From CAVSRC01 sp963785065 (GTDB lineage Bacteria > Pseudomonadota > Alphaproteobacteria > Rhizobiales > Kaistiaceae): 64,000 bases of DNA. The DNA is taken from positions 1,116,001 to 1,180,000 of the forward strand of contig CAWATX010000004.1 in assembly GCA_963785065.1 (NCBI GenBank). The letters run 5' to 3'. The position numbers were made by a program, and so were the translations under genes. The notes beneath the pieces are model-generated. The model searched no databases, was not told the origin of the DNA, and was given only the letters and a program-made list of their open reading frames with translations. Positions 8,840 through 17,691 of the stretch are shown piece by piece; positions within the stretch are counted from its first letter, which is position 1; each line of letters opens with the position of its first letter.

Positions 8840-9745
8840 TCAACCGCGCATTGGATAGGCGACGAAGGCGAAGCGTCTGCTATCAGGGGCCCAGCTGTTG
8901 ACGTTGATGGTGCCCTGCCCGCCGAGAAAGGAATCGATGTCGCGCTGGTCGCTGCCGTCGGCATGCATGAAACGCAGGATGACGTCCTTGTTCGGCGGAT
9001 GTCCGGTGGTGCCCGGCGGATAGCTGATGAAGACCACCGAGTGGCCGTCTGGAGAGACGTGCGGGAACCAGTTGACCCGTTCGTCGAAGGTCAGCTGCTC
9101 GATTCCCGTGCCATCGGCGCGCATGCGGAAGCACTGGGCGTGGCCCGGCACCTTGGCGGCACGCTCGGACGAGAAATAGATCCACTCGCCGTCCGGCGAA
9201 TATTCCGGACCATCATTGGGATAGTCGACATCCGAGAGCCGCGTATCGGGGCCGCCGGCGGCGGGGATCGTGAAGAGGTTGATGCGCTTCTTGCCCGCCG
9301 GTCCCTCGACCGCGACATAGGAGAGCGTCAGCCCATCCGGCGAAATGCCATGCAGGTAATAGTGGTGCGGCTCGCTGTGGACGTTGGACACCCGCCGCGG
9401 CTCACCGCCGCCGATCGGCACAGCATAGAGGTGCCCGTCGTCTTCGCTGAAATAGATGGTCTTGCCGTCTGGCGCGAGCACGTGATCGTTATTGTGATCG
9501 TGCAAGACCCCGGTCTCGATCCTTGCGGCTTCGCCGCCGTCGACTGCGACGCGCCACAAGTCGCCGCCGCCATTGATGATCAGGTAGCGCCCGTCCGGCG
9601 TCCAGTTCGGCGCCTCGATGACCGCGTCGATCTCGAGCAGAACCGTTCGCCCGCTTCCGTCGCTGTTCATGATGATGAGCTGGGATACCTGCTGCGGCAG
9701 CAAGCTGCGGCCGCGCCGGGCGATCTGGGGCTTGGTCATCGACAT
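8840..9745 (-). CDS. TolB/PD40-type beta-propeller protein, cytoplasmic
   Basis: A 301-aa protein built from repeated WD40-like PD40 blades, each with a variant of sPDGrwIyF (APNWTPDGRYLI, LAPDGKTIYFS, ISPDGLTLSYV, YSPDGEWIYFSS, VSPDGHSVVFIS). No signal peptide or membrane segment is visible, which separates it from true TolB. Propellers of this kind include oligogalacturonate lyase and other sugar-acid enzymes, so a catabolic or sensing role with the adjacent sugar importer is possible, but no catalytic set can be assigned. It lies between the binding-protein gene and the VOC gene, all on the minus strand. Confidence 0.8.
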   Translation of the reverse strand: MSMTKPQIARRGRSLLPQQVSQLIIMNSDGSGRTVLLEIDAVIEAPNWTPDGRYLIINGGGDLWRVAVDGGEAARIETGVLHDHNNDHVLAPDGKTIYFSEDDGHLYAVPIGGGEPRRVSNVHSEPHHYYLHGISPDGLTLSYVAVEGPAGKKRINLFTIPAAGGPDTRLSDVDYPNDGPEYSPDGEWIYFSSERAAKVPGHAQCFRMRADGTGIEQLTFDERVNWFPHVSPDGHSVVFISYPPGTTGHPPNKDVILRFMHADGSDQRDIDSFLGGQGTINVNSWAPDSRRFAFVAYPMRG

Positions 9746-9796
9746 TGGGAGCTCTGCCAGGGGCCGCCGCCCGGGACGGGCCGGCCCGAAGAAGTC

Positions 9797-9820
9797 GGCG
9801 GGAGGGTTGCCCCTCCCGCC
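9797..9820 (-). other. Intercistronic stem-loop after sugar-binding-protein gene
   Basis: Perfect 10-bp stem (GGCGGGAGGG / CCCTCCCGCC) with a 4-nt loop, 12 bp beyond the stop of the sugar-binding-protein gene on its coding strand. No T-run follows, so it looks like an mRNA-processing or stabilising hairpin that favours the binding protein over the downstream genes (inference). Confidence 0.5.
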
Positions 9821-9832
9821 GGGGAGGAAGAA

Positions 9833-11086
9833 TCAGCCGAAGATCGTGTCGTACTGATCCTTGAGCTCCTTGATGACGTCGTCGGAGGTCATGCTCTGGT
9901 CACCCCAGAACTTGAACATGACGTTCCATACCGAACGCACCCAATCGGCGTCGGAGATGTTGAAGGGGTTCTGCACCGAGAAGTCCGGCTTCTTGAGCGA
10001 ATCGAGGACCAGCAGGTTGCACTGGTCGAGGCCGGCGGTCGGCGCGTCGAGGCGCACCGGGGTCGAACCCTTCTTGGAGGCGAAGTCCGCGGTGACCTGC
10101 GGATCGGTGTCGAGCTTGGCGAACTCGAGCTCGGCCGCCTTCTTGGCGTCGTCGACGGAGGGGCCGTCGAGGAAGTTCCAGGCGTCAACCGTGACGGCAA
10201 GCGCCTTGGTGCCGGGGATGTTGGTGCAGCCGAAGTCCTTGCCCGCGACTTTGCCGGCATTACGCCATTCGCCCTTCATCCAGTCGCCGTGGATCTGCAT
10301 GAGGGCCTTGCCGGTGATGACCAGGTTGGTGGTGTCGTTCCAGGCGCGGTTCTGCGAGCCGGGGTCGACCTGCTGGCTGAACTTGCGCACCCAGTCGATC
10401 GCCGACTTCAGTGCCGGCTCGTCGAACACCTTGGGATCGACCGTCGGGCCATAGAAGCGGTCGTAGATGTCAGGACCGGCAACCGCGGCGATCAGGGCAT
10501 GGGTCAGATAGCCGACCTGGAAGTCCTGGCTGCCTGCTGCGAGCGGCTGGAAGCCGGCCGCCTTGATCTTGGGGAAGTCCTTCCACATGTCGTCGAGCGA
10601 CGTCCACTTGGTCGGATCGACGCCGGCCTTCTTGGCGACGTCCATGTTGTAATAGACCATGCCGTCGATATGGATACCGGCTGGCGCCTTGTAGATCTTG
10701 CCGTCGACGGTCACTTCCTTGAGCACGGTCGGCGGGAAGTGCTCGCTGATGTTGTTGTCGGCGAAGACCTTGGTCAGATCCATGATCAGGCCCTGCTTGG
10801 CGAGATCGCGGATGATGCCGGGGTCGGAGTTCATGAACACATTCGGCGGGTTGCCGCCGGTCACCATGTTGGTGAGGCTGACATTTGCGCCGGTGTCGTG
10901 CGGGATGGCGATCTCGGTCCAGCCGATGCCCTTCTTGGCGAGGTCGCCCTTGAGCACATTCAGCGCCGCCATTTCGCTGGGGGTCGACCAGGAGTGGTAG
11001 ATGGTCAGGTCTGTCGCTCCGGCATAGGTCGCTGTTGCAGTCAGCACCAGGGCCGCGCCGAGCCCGGCTAATCCTTTCGCAAGCAT
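9833..11086 (-). CDS. Carbohydrate ABC transporter substrate-binding protein
   Basis: A 417-aa extracellular solute-binding protein of family 1 (SBP_bac_1). It begins with a Sec signal peptide (LAGLGAALVLTATATYA, cleavage near residue 22-23) followed by DLTIYHSWSTPSEMAAL, a typical mature start for sugar-binding proteins. Other family features are the hinge region GDWMKGEWRNAG and the C-terminal segment before DQYDTIFG. A strong GGGAGGACTAGC precedes the ATG. It is the fourth gene of the operon that begins at 14152, after both permeases and the ATPase. The ligand is unknown. Confidence 0.93.
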   Translation of the reverse strand: MLAKGLAGLGAALVLTATATYAGATDLTIYHSWSTPSEMAALNVLKGDLAKKGIGWTEIAIPHDTGANVSLTNMVTGGNPPNVFMNSDPGIIRDLAKQGLIMDLTKVFADNNISEHFPPTVLKEVTVDGKIYKAPAGIHIDGMVYYNMDVAKKAGVDPTKWTSLDDMWKDFPKIKAAGFQPLAAGSQDFQVGYLTHALIAAVAGPDIYDRFYGPTVDPKVFDEPALKSAIDWVRKFSQQVDPGSQNRAWNDTTNLVITGKALMQIHGDWMKGEWRNAGKVAGKDFGCTNIPGTKALAVTVDAWNFLDGPSVDDAKKAAELEFAKLDTDPQVTADFASKKGSTPVRLDAPTAGLDQCNLLVLDSLKKPDFSVQNPFNISDADWVRSVWNVMFKFWGDQSMTSDDVIKELKDQYDTIFG

Positions 11087-11189
11087 TGCTAGTCCTCCCT
11101 GTTCGTGGATCTCCAGGAGATCCGCCTCTCAATCACGGCTTTGGCCCGCCTGCCTCGGATCGGGCCCTTGCCGGATCACTTTTGCGCTC

Positions 11190-11206
11190 GGGCAGGATCC
11201 CTGCCC
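11190..11206 (-). other. Intercistronic stem-loop between ATPase and binding-protein genes
   Basis: GGGCAGG-ATC-CCTGCCC forms a 7-bp stem in the 136-bp spacer between the MalK-type gene and the binding-protein gene. A second tight palindrome, GGATCTCC-A-GGAGATCC at 11107-11123, lies nearer the binding-protein start. Such hairpins usually cap or protect the transcript for the highly expressed binding protein (inference). Confidence 0.4.
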
Positions 11207-11222
11207 CAAGCAGAATTGCCCG

Positions 11223-12326
11223 CTACAGCCGTTGCCCGGATGCAGCATCGAAAACGTGCAGTTTGCCGTGCGGAAAACCGATCGCGGCGACTTCGCCCTG
11301 CCGCCACCGCGCGATGCGGTCGGGCGAGATGCTGACCGCCAGCAAACCTTCCTCGGTCTTGAAGTAGCCGGTGGCGTCCGCGCCGGTCTTCTCCGTGTAC
11401 TGGACCGGCAGGTGGAACAGCGCTGCGGCGTCGCCGTCTAACTCGTTGGGCTGGAAGAAATGCTCCGGCCTGAGCCCGACCATGATGGTGGCGCCTTCGC
11501 CGGGCGTTGTCGCGAAAGGATAGTGGCTGAGGTCGATACGGCCCTCGCCTTCGCTCAGGGCCGCAAACGGCTTGCCGTCCGCGACCACAACCCGAGCCGG
11601 AAAGATGTTCATGGCCGGCGCCCCGATGAAGCCGGCGACGAACAGATTGGCCGGTTTCTCGTAGACCACATCGGGCGTATCGAACTGCTGGATCACGCCG
11701 GCGTTGATGATCGCGATGCGGGTCGCCATGGTCATCGCCTCGATCTGGTCGTGGGTGACATAGACGACGGTCGATTTGGTCTCCTGGTGCAGCCGCTTGA
11801 TCTCGATGCGCGTCTCGGTCCTGAGCTTGGCATCGAGGTTGGACAGCGGCTCATCGAACAGGAAGACGCCAACCTGCTTGACCAGTGCCCGCCCGATGGC
11901 GACGCGCTGTCGCTGACCGCCGGAGAGCTGCGCCGGCTTGCGATCGAGCAGGCTCTCGATCTGCAGCAGTTTCGCCGCCCAGGCGATGCGGCGTTCGATC
12001 TCGGCACGGTCGAGCTTGGCCGCGGCCAGCCCGAACTTGAGGTTCCCGCGCACCGTCTTGGTGGGATAAAGCGCGTAGCTCTGGAACACCATGGCCAAGC
12101 CACGATCCTTGGGATCGAGGTCCGTGACGTCGCGCCCACCGATCTGGATTCGCCCCGAACTTACATCGACCAGCCCGGCGAGCAGGTTGAGCAGGGTGGT
12201 CTTGCCGCAACCCGACGGACCAAGCAGCACGACGAACTCGCCGTCCTCGATCTCCAGGTCGAGGTTCTTGAGCACGGTCAGCCGTCCGTAGGACTTGACG
12301 ATCTTTTCGAATTGCACGCGAGGCAT
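11223..12326 (-). CDS. Sugar ABC transporter ATP-binding protein (MalK/UgpC type)
   Basis: A 367-aa ATPase of the CUT1 class. Walker A is GPSGCGKTT (about residues 37-45), the signature is LSGGQRQRVAIGRAL, Walker B reads FLFDEPLSNLDAKLR, and the switch is VTHDQIEAM. The C-terminal third is the OB-fold/TOBE regulatory domain (GLRPEHFF). It starts 6 bp after the MalG-type permease stop. As the only MalK-type ATPase in the window, it may also serve the ATPase-less sugar importer at 56953-60191, as shared MsmK/UgpC-type ATPases do elsewhere (inference). Confidence 0.94.
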   Translation of the reverse strand: MPRVQFEKIVKSYGRLTVLKNLDLEIEDGEFVVLLGPSGCGKTTLLNLLAGLVDVSSGRIQIGGRDVTDLDPKDRGLAMVFQSYALYPTKTVRGNLKFGLAAAKLDRAEIERRIAWAAKLLQIESLLDRKPAQLSGGQRQRVAIGRALVKQVGVFLFDEPLSNLDAKLRTETRIEIKRLHQETKSTVVYVTHDQIEAMTMATRIAIINAGVIQQFDTPDVVYEKPANLFVAGFIGAPAMNIFPARVVVADGKPFAALSEGEGRIDLSHYPFATTPGEGATIMVGLRPEHFFQPNELDGDAAALFHLPVQYTEKTGADATGYFKTEEGLLAVSISPDRIARWRQGEVAAIGFPHGKLHVFDAASGQRL

Positions 12327-12332
12327 CGATAC

Positions 12333-13259
12333 CTATCCCTTGATCGCGCCAGCGGTGATGCCCTGGACGAAGAAGCGGCCGAGGACGAAGTAGATGACGA
12401 GTGGCGGAAACGCGGTCAGCAGCGCGGCGGCCATATCGACGTTGTAGTTGGCCTCGCCGAGCGCGGTGATCACCACATTGGCAAGGATGACCGTCATCGG
12501 CTGTGTGCCGATGCCGCCATAGGTCAGGCCGATGAGGAAGTCGTTCCAGACCGATGTGATCTGCAGGATCAGCACCACGATCATGATGTTCCCGCTCATC
12601 GGGATGATGATCTCGGCGAAGATGCGCCAGAAGGATCCCGAGTCCATCATCGCGGCGCTCATGATTTCCTGCGGTATCCCCTTGTAGTAATTGCGGAAAA
12701 TCAACGTGAGCAGCGGCATTGAAAGTGCCGCGTGGACGATCGCGATGCCCCAGATGGTGCCGTAGACGTGCATGAAGCCGGTGATCAGGATGAGCGGCAC
12801 CATGATGATCTGGAACGGCACGAAGGCGCAGATGAAAAGGATGAAGAGGAAGGTATTGGCCCACTTCACTTTCCACAGCGCCAGCGCATAGCCGGTCACC
12901 GAGGAGATGGCGATCGACAGGATCAAGCTGGGGAAGAGGATTTCGAGCGAGTTGATGAAGCCGGCTTTGACACCGTGACAGCTGGTGCCCGAACAGGATT
13001 TCGTCCAGGCGGTGACCCAGGCATCGAAGTTGAGGTGCCAAGGGAGCGCGAAGATATCGCCCTGACGGATCTGATCCATCGACTTCAGCGAAGTGACCAC
13101 AATCACGTAAAGCGGCACGCTGAAGAAGAGGGCGCAGATGGTGAGGAAAGCGAGGACAGCGATGGAGCGGCCGCTGATCCGCTTTTTCTTGCGCGGAAAG
13201 GCCACCGGTTCATCATTTGAACCGCCACGGCGCAGCAAGCTGTCGGCGACAACACTCAT
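12333..13259 (-). CDS. Sugar ABC transporter permease, MalG type
   Basis: A 308-aa inner-membrane permease of the CUT1 class with six predicted spans. The first span follows a basic stretch (FPRKKKRISGRS), and the coupling loop reads EIMSAAMMDSGSFWRIFAEIIIPMSG. The start is ATG 13259, which overlaps the stop of the upstream MalF-type gene in an ATGA. The frame is open far upstream but that part is antisense-like and lies inside the MalF-type gene. Confidence 0.93.
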   Translation of the reverse strand: MSVVADSLLRRGGSNDEPVAFPRKKKRISGRSIAVLAFLTICALFFSVPLYVIVVTSLKSMDQIRQGDIFALPWHLNFDAWVTAWTKSCSGTSCHGVKAGFINSLEILFPSLILSIAISSVTGYALALWKVKWANTFLFILFICAFVPFQIIMVPLILITGFMHVYGTIWGIAIVHAALSMPLLTLIFRNYYKGIPQEIMSAAMMDSGSFWRIFAEIIIPMSGNIMIVVLILQITSVWNDFLIGLTYGGIGTQPMTVILANVVITALGEANYNVDMAAALLTAFPPLVIYFVLGRFFVQGITAGAIKG

Positions 13260-14152
13260 TGCACCCGCGCCTCCTGCCGCCGCTGCTGCCAGGCAGTGAG
13301 CAGGACCAGGGGAAGGAAGATGGCGATTGTGATGGCCAGCATGATGGCCGCGGCCGCCGAGGCGAGCCCCAGATTCTGCTTCTGCCAATAGGCGTTGATC
13401 ATGTAGTAGGCCGGCACCCAGGTCGATTGCCCAGGTCCGCCATTGGTCATGGCGTAGACCATGTCGTAGGCCTTCACCACGCCGAGCGAGAGCAGGATGG
13501 CGCAGGTGAGGAAGGTGAACTTCATCATCGGAATGATGATTTCGGCATAGAGGCGCCAGAAGCTGACGCCGTCGAGCCGGGCGGCGCTCCAGATCTCCGT
13601 GTTGATCGACTTCAGACCGGCCAGCATCAGGGCCATGTAGAAGCCCGAGCCCTGCCAGACGGTGCCGAGGATGATGCCGTACATGGCGGTCTGGGGATAG
13701 TTCAACCAGTCGAAGTGCGCCCAGGTCAGGCCGATCTGGTGCAGGAAGGCCTGGACACCCAGCATCGGATTGAAGAGCCAACGCCAAGCGAGGCCGGTCA
13801 CGATCAGTGATACGGCCAGCGGATAGAGGAAGACGGTGCGGAAGATTCCTTCGCCGCGCTTCTCGCGGTCGATCATTGCCGCCAGGATGAAGCCGAAGAC
13901 GATCGCCAGAAGGCTACCGACGCCCAGCACCACCATGTTCTTGAGCGCGGTCTGGAAGATGTCGTCGTGGAACAGCCGATGGTACTGGCGATCCGGCCGG
14001 GCCCAGTCGATCGCATAGTCGGCGAAGCGCCGGCTGCGCGTGAACGACATCCAGATGGTCCAACCGATCGAACCGGCGAAAGCAACAGCGGTGACTGTCG
14101 TCGCCGGCAGAAGTGCAATCCGCGGAGACCATCGGCTCCAGCGAAGGGCCAT
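13256..14152 (-). CDS. Sugar ABC transporter permease, MalF type
   Basis: A 298-aa permease and the first gene of the minus-strand operon (MalF-, MalG-, MalK-type, binding protein, propeller, VOC). It has an N-terminal helix (LPATTVTAVAFAGSIGWTIW), then the BPD_transp_1 core with the coupling loop IWSAARLDGVSFWRLYAEIIIPMMK. It is preceded by a good ribosome site (GGGAGGACACTGCC). The 448-bp region upstream carries two LacI-operator-like sites, so transcription is probably repressed by the LacI protein encoded at 15241. Confidence 0.93.
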   Translation of the reverse strand: MALRWSRWSPRIALLPATTVTAVAFAGSIGWTIWMSFTRSRRFADYAIDWARPDRQYHRLFHDDIFQTALKNMVVLGVGSLLAIVFGFILAAMIDREKRGEGIFRTVFLYPLAVSLIVTGLAWRWLFNPMLGVQAFLHQIGLTWAHFDWLNYPQTAMYGIILGTVWQGSGFYMALMLAGLKSINTEIWSAARLDGVSFWRLYAEIIIPMMKFTFLTCAILLSLGVVKAYDMVYAMTNGGPGQSTWVPAYYMINAYWQKQNLGLASAAAAIMLAITIAIFLPLVLLTAWQQRRQEARVQ

Positions 14153-14212
14153 GGCAGTGTCCTCCCGCGCCGGTGGTTCAGGTCCACCTCAGGCGCTCCC
14201 TACCCTCTCCCG

Positions 14213-14231
14213 GGCGTATTAGCGCTGAGAC
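14213..14231. promoter_or_regulatory. LacI-family operator-like site, ABC-operon side
   Basis: GGCGTATTAGCGCTGAGAC contains the central AGCGCT palindrome of LacI-type operators. The first 14 bases are repeated exactly 264 bp away at 14477. It lies 61 bp upstream of the MalF-type start. On the minus strand a possible promoter, TTGACT (14257-14252) and TAGTCT (14233-14228) with an 18-bp spacer, runs straight into the site, so a bound repressor would block initiation (inference; the -10 is weak). Confidence 0.55.
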
Positions 14232-14476
14232 TACGGGCCTGATGGCGAGTCAGTCAACCCACATTTTCGATAGGCGTTCATCGCCGCGCTGCGGCACAAA
14301 AGGCGCCGACTTTTTTGCGCCGCCGAAGACGGCAGCCTGATCCAATGTAAAATAGTATCGTTATTTCAAATATTTATGGAAAATTTCGAAAGCCGCCTGT
14401 CCGCTCCAGAACTCATTTCGGCAAATTCGTCTGGGCCCAAGCCGATTGACAATTGTGCTCCGTTGCGGTGACGTTA

Positions 14477-14494
14477 GGCGTATTAGCGCTCACA
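14477..14494. promoter_or_regulatory. LacI-family operator-like site, VOC-gene side
   Basis: GGCGTATTAGCGCTCACA has the AGCGCTCACA half of the classic symmetric lac-type operator. Its first 14 bases are identical to 14213-14226. It lies just downstream of a TTGACA hexamer (14446-14451), with no strong -10 match, and 107 bp before the forward VOC start. The rest of the 14153-14600 spacer is AT-rich around 14340-14395 and shows no other feature. Confidence 0.6.
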
Positions 14495-14600
14495 CAAATG
14501 GGCCGTGGCTGCTGGCCCCCGGCCTTTTTGTCGTGCGGACATGCCAAACCTGGGCACCTGGTCAATAAGCCAGGGCACCGGCCAACACGGGAGGAGCAGG

Positions 14601-15047
14601 GTGAAGGGAATCAACGGCCTCGGCCATGTCGCGATCAAGGTCACCGACCTGGATCGGACGCTCGATTACTATGTGAACAAGCTTGGTTTTCCCGAGATGA
14701 TGCGGCTGAAGAAGGACGACGGCTCGGTCTGGCTCGTCTATCTGCGCATCACCGACGAGCAGTATCTTGAGGTCTTTCCGGGCGCCGATTCGGACCGGGC
14801 GCCGGGCTGGGATGCGAATGGCATGAACCACCTGTGCCTGACGGTCGACGACCTCGATCCGGTTCTGACCGAGATCGAGAAGGCGGGACTGACCTTGTTG
14901 ATTCCGTTGCAGACGGCAATCGACGGCAACCGGCAGGCTTGGCTGGAGGACCCTGACGGCAATCGTATCGAGCTCATGGAAATGGCGCCCGACTGCCTGC
15001 AATACGAAGCGATCAAGCGGCTGCGCTCCGAGCGGGCCCTGACGTGA
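14601..15047 (+). CDS. VOC-superfamily protein, paralogue of the 8286-8774 product
   Basis: A 148-aa vicinal-oxygen-chelate protein. Candidate metal ligands are the His in LGHVAIKVTDLD, the His in MNHLCLTVDD and the Glu in DPDGNRIELMEM. The start is GTG 14601 with GGAGGAGC 4 nt upstream; the upstream extension of the frame is not protein-like. It shares the LRITDE block and the C-terminal C-x-QYEAI with the VOC protein at the far end of the opposing operon, so both copies appear to belong to one regulon controlled by the nearby LacI protein. The reaction is unknown. Confidence 0.87.
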   Translation: MKGINGLGHVAIKVTDLDRTLDYYVNKLGFPEMMRLKKDDGSVWLVYLRITDEQYLEVFPGADSDRAPGWDANGMNHLCLTVDDLDPVLTEIEKAGLTLLIPLQTAIDGNRQAWLEDPDGNRIELMEMAPDCLQYEAIKRLRSERALT

Positions 15048-15240
15048 TGCGATGATCGGCACGGTGCGCGCCCGAGTGTGGTACGTCGATGCGTTGACAC
15101 CGGCAGACGGACGGGGCGGCCGGCAGAAACTCGGGCGGGGGCGACAGTGAACGGAACATTCCACCGAAGCTTCGCTCCGACCGGCGTTCCGCTGGCCGGC
15201 CGCGGGCCCACCGTGGTCCTGACAGGCACGGGGGTGCGGC

Positions 15241-16248
15241 GTGGCTAGGGCTGTCGTCCGCTTGCGCGACATCGCCGACAAGACCGGCTTCTCGACCAAT
15301 ACGGTGTCGCTGGCGCTCCGCGAGAGCACGCGGATTCCACTCGAAACGCGCAGCATCATCCAGTCGGCCGCCCTCGAGCTCGGCTATCTGCCTAACCAGA
15401 TCGCCAAGTCTCTGGTCAACCGCGAAACCCGGACCATCGGCCTGGTCCTCACCGACATCCTCAACCCGACGCTCACCCACACGGCTCAGGCTGTCGAGAT
15501 GGCGCTGGCCGAGCGCGGCTACGGCACGCTCTTCGCCACCTCCAACAACACGCTGTCGGAAGAGATGAAAGTCGTCGAGATGTTCCGCTCGCGGCAGGTG
15601 GACGGCATCCTGATCTATCCGGTCAAGCACCGCGAGCTCGATCACTTGCGCCTGCTCCGGCGCGTCAACCTTCCGATCGTGCTGCTGATCGCCGACCCCG
15701 ATGCCGGAATCGACGGGGTGAGCATCAATGACCGCAGCGGCATCTTCCGCGCGACGCGCCACCTCATCGGGCTCGGTCATCGTCGCATCGGCTTTCTCGA
15801 CGCGACGCGCGCCGCCGGCAATACCGAGAAGTTCGACGGCTACCAGCAGGCGCTCTCGGCCAGCGGCATTGCCTTCGATCCCGACCTGGTCGTGGCGACC
15901 AACGGTCACTATGCGCGGCACGGTTTCTTTGCGCTCGACACGCTGATGAGCGGGTCGAACGGGCCGACGGCCGTGGTCTGCGACAACGATACGCTGGCGC
16001 TTGGCGTGCTGCATTGGTGCCACAAGCACAAAGTCCACGTGCCGCAGGACCTGGCGGTCATGGGCTACGACAATATAGCGGTCGCAGAATTCGGCGTGCC
16101 GCCGCTCTCGACCGTGAATTATGACGTCGAATCCGTCTCGCGCCTGGCGGTGGACCGTCTCATGCGCCTGATCGGCTGCCCCGACGAGCTGCCGGAGCCG
16201 CGCATCACCCAGATCGATCCCGAATTGATCATCCGCGAGAGCACCTGA
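15241..16248 (+). CDS. LacI-family transcriptional repressor
   Basis: A 335-aa regulator with an N-terminal LacI helix-turn-helix and hinge (LRDIADKTGFSTNTVSLALR) and a sugar-binding-protein-like effector domain (GLVLTDILNPTLTHTAQAVE ... VMGYDNIAVAEFGVPPLSTV). It starts at GTG 15241. It follows the forward VOC gene after 193 bp without other features and is 5 bp ahead of an aldo/keto reductase gene. It most likely binds the paired AGCGCT sites at 14213 and 14477 and responds to the sugar imported by the adjacent ABC system (inference from position). Confidence 0.93.
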   Translation: MARAVVRLRDIADKTGFSTNTVSLALRESTRIPLETRSIIQSAALELGYLPNQIAKSLVNRETRTIGLVLTDILNPTLTHTAQAVEMALAERGYGTLFATSNNTLSEEMKVVEMFRSRQVDGILIYPVKHRELDHLRLLRRVNLPIVLLIADPDAGIDGVSINDRSGIFRATRHLIGLGHRRIGFLDATRAAGNTEKFDGYQQALSASGIAFDPDLVVATNGHYARHGFFALDTLMSGSNGPTAVVCDNDTLALGVLHWCHKHKVHVPQDLAVMGYDNIAVAEFGVPPLSTVNYDVESVSRLAVDRLMRLIGCPDELPEPRITQIDPELIIREST

Positions 16249-16253
16249 CCGGC

Positions 16254-17228
16254 ATGCCAGAAGCGTCCGTCGTCGTCGATCCCGCCATCCAGCACGTGAG
16301 GCTGGGCGTGAGCCCGTTGGCGCTGCTGCCGATGGCACAGGGCGGTTCGTGGTACGCGACGGACGCCGACGACGCGGCGCTCGCCGGCGCAATGGCCACC
16401 GCCTATGACGGCGGCCTGCGCCACTTCGATACCGCCGCCGGCTACGGCGGTGGCCGCTCGGAGACGCTGCTCGGGCGATTTCTCGTGGGTAAGCGGGACA
16501 CCGTTCTTCTGGCCTCGAAGGCCAACCCGCCGGAACTGACGGCAGCGGCCATGATCGGCATGGTCGAGCAGAGCCTCGGACGGCTGGGGACGGATTTCAT
16601 CGACCTCTACTACATCCATTGGCCGCGCGCCGGGCGCGACATGCGTCCGGTTATGGAGGGCCTGGAACAGGCGCGCCGGGGAGGCAAGATCGGGGCGATC
16701 GGTGTCAGCAATTTCTCGGTTGCGCAGATGACCCAGGTCGCCGAGGTAGCGCCCATCGCTGTCCACCAGCTCGGCTATAACCTGATCTGGCGCTACCGGG
16801 ACGACGACGTCATCCCCTACTGCCGCGAGCGTGGCATCGCCGTGGTCGCATACAGTGCCCTGGCGCACGGCATCCTGACGGGAAAATACGGGCCGACGCC
16901 GGACATCGCGCCCGGCGACCAGCGCCACACCATCCTGCCGTTCCGCTCCGACATCTGGCCCCATGTCCACGCTGGCGTCGAGAAGTTGAAGCAGGTCGCC
17001 GGCGAACTGGGCCTGCCGCTGGCAACGCTCGCAGTCCGCTGGATCCTCGATCGTCCCGGCATCGGCTCCGTCGTCGTCGGTGCACGGAACCGCGACCAGG
17101 CTTCAGCGAACGTGGCTGCGCTGACACCTGCCATTCCGCACGAAGCCTATGCGGCCATGACTGCCATCAGCGACGCGATCACCGCACACGTCCCCGACGC
17201 GGGCAACCTTTTCAACCATTATCCCTGA
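16254..17228 (+). CDS. Aldo/keto reductase
   Basis: A 324-aa NAD(P)H-dependent oxidoreductase with a TIM-barrel fold. The catalytic tetrad is visible: Asp and Tyr in LRHFDTAAGYGG, Lys in LASKANPP and His in YYIHWPR. The cofactor end contains IGSVVVGARNRDQ. It is 5 bp downstream of the LacI gene, so it is probably co-transcribed and acts on an aldehyde or sugar in the same catabolic pathway (inference). The next 133 bp hold nothing I can assign. Confidence 0.92.
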   Translation: MPEASVVVDPAIQHVRLGVSPLALLPMAQGGSWYATDADDAALAGAMATAYDGGLRHFDTAAGYGGGRSETLLGRFLVGKRDTVLLASKANPPELTAAAMIGMVEQSLGRLGTDFIDLYYIHWPRAGRDMRPVMEGLEQARRGGKIGAIGVSNFSVAQMTQVAEVAPIAVHQLGYNLIWRYRDDDVIPYCRERGIAVVAYSALAHGILTGKYGPTPDIAPGDQRHTILPFRSDIWPHVHAGVEKLKQVAGELGLPLATLAVRWILDRPGIGSVVVGARNRDQASANVAALTPAIPHEAYAAMTAISDAITAHVPDAGNLFNHYP

Positions 17229-17361
17229 CGCGCAGGTAGATGACAGGGGCCGGGCCTGCGGGCCAGTCCGGCCCGCGGCATGGGTTCGGGCAAGGTGGAT
17301 CCTGCCAGCGATTTGCTGCGCGCGGCGTCCGGCCGCCAGTCCATCGATCGCCGTAGCGGCG

Positions 17362-17691
17362 TTACGCGCCAAGCAACTCGGCGAACTTCGTCTCCCAGGC
17401 CGCACCGGCCGCCACCAGTCGCTCAAGCAGATCGGTCTCCAGCTCCGGCAAGTCCCGGCGATTGCTGAAGATGGCGAAGCACTCGGTCACGACGGCGGGG
17501 ACAAACGGCCGGATCACCAGGTCGTCGAGCCGGGCAGTTCCAACGAAAAAGGGATCGAGCAAGGCGAGACCCAGACCGTGGGCGCAAAAATAGGATGCGA
17601 CACCGGAATCGGCGATCTGAATCGCAAAGTCGACCTTGTCTTGGTCTACGAGCAGCGACCAATCGATGTCCGGTTCCGGCTTTAGCTCGGA
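17362..17691 (-). pseudogene. LysR-type regulator, C-terminal fragment
   Basis: An open stretch of 109 codons encodes only the end of a LysR substrate-binding domain: DSGVASYFCAHGLGLALLDP followed by LVIRPFVPAVV and the C-terminal helix region. The frame meets a TAG at 17692-17694, and no helix-turn-helix domain lies upstream, so the N-terminal two thirds are gone. The fragment is a remnant next to the NQR operon end. The 170 bp between it and the CBS gene show nothing else. Confidence 0.7.

Noticed and set aside
8963..11071. A 702-codon open frame on the plus strand
   Set aside because: It is antisense to the propeller and sugar-binding-protein genes; its Arg/Gly/Val-rich composition and lack of any family motif are typical of antisense frames in GC-rich DNA.
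11107..11123. GGATCTCC-A-GGAGATCC considered as a separate operator
   Set aside because: It lies inside an operon between the ATPase and binding-protein genes, and a 1-nt centre makes neither a good hairpin nor a clearly known operator; noted only with the adjacent stem-loop.
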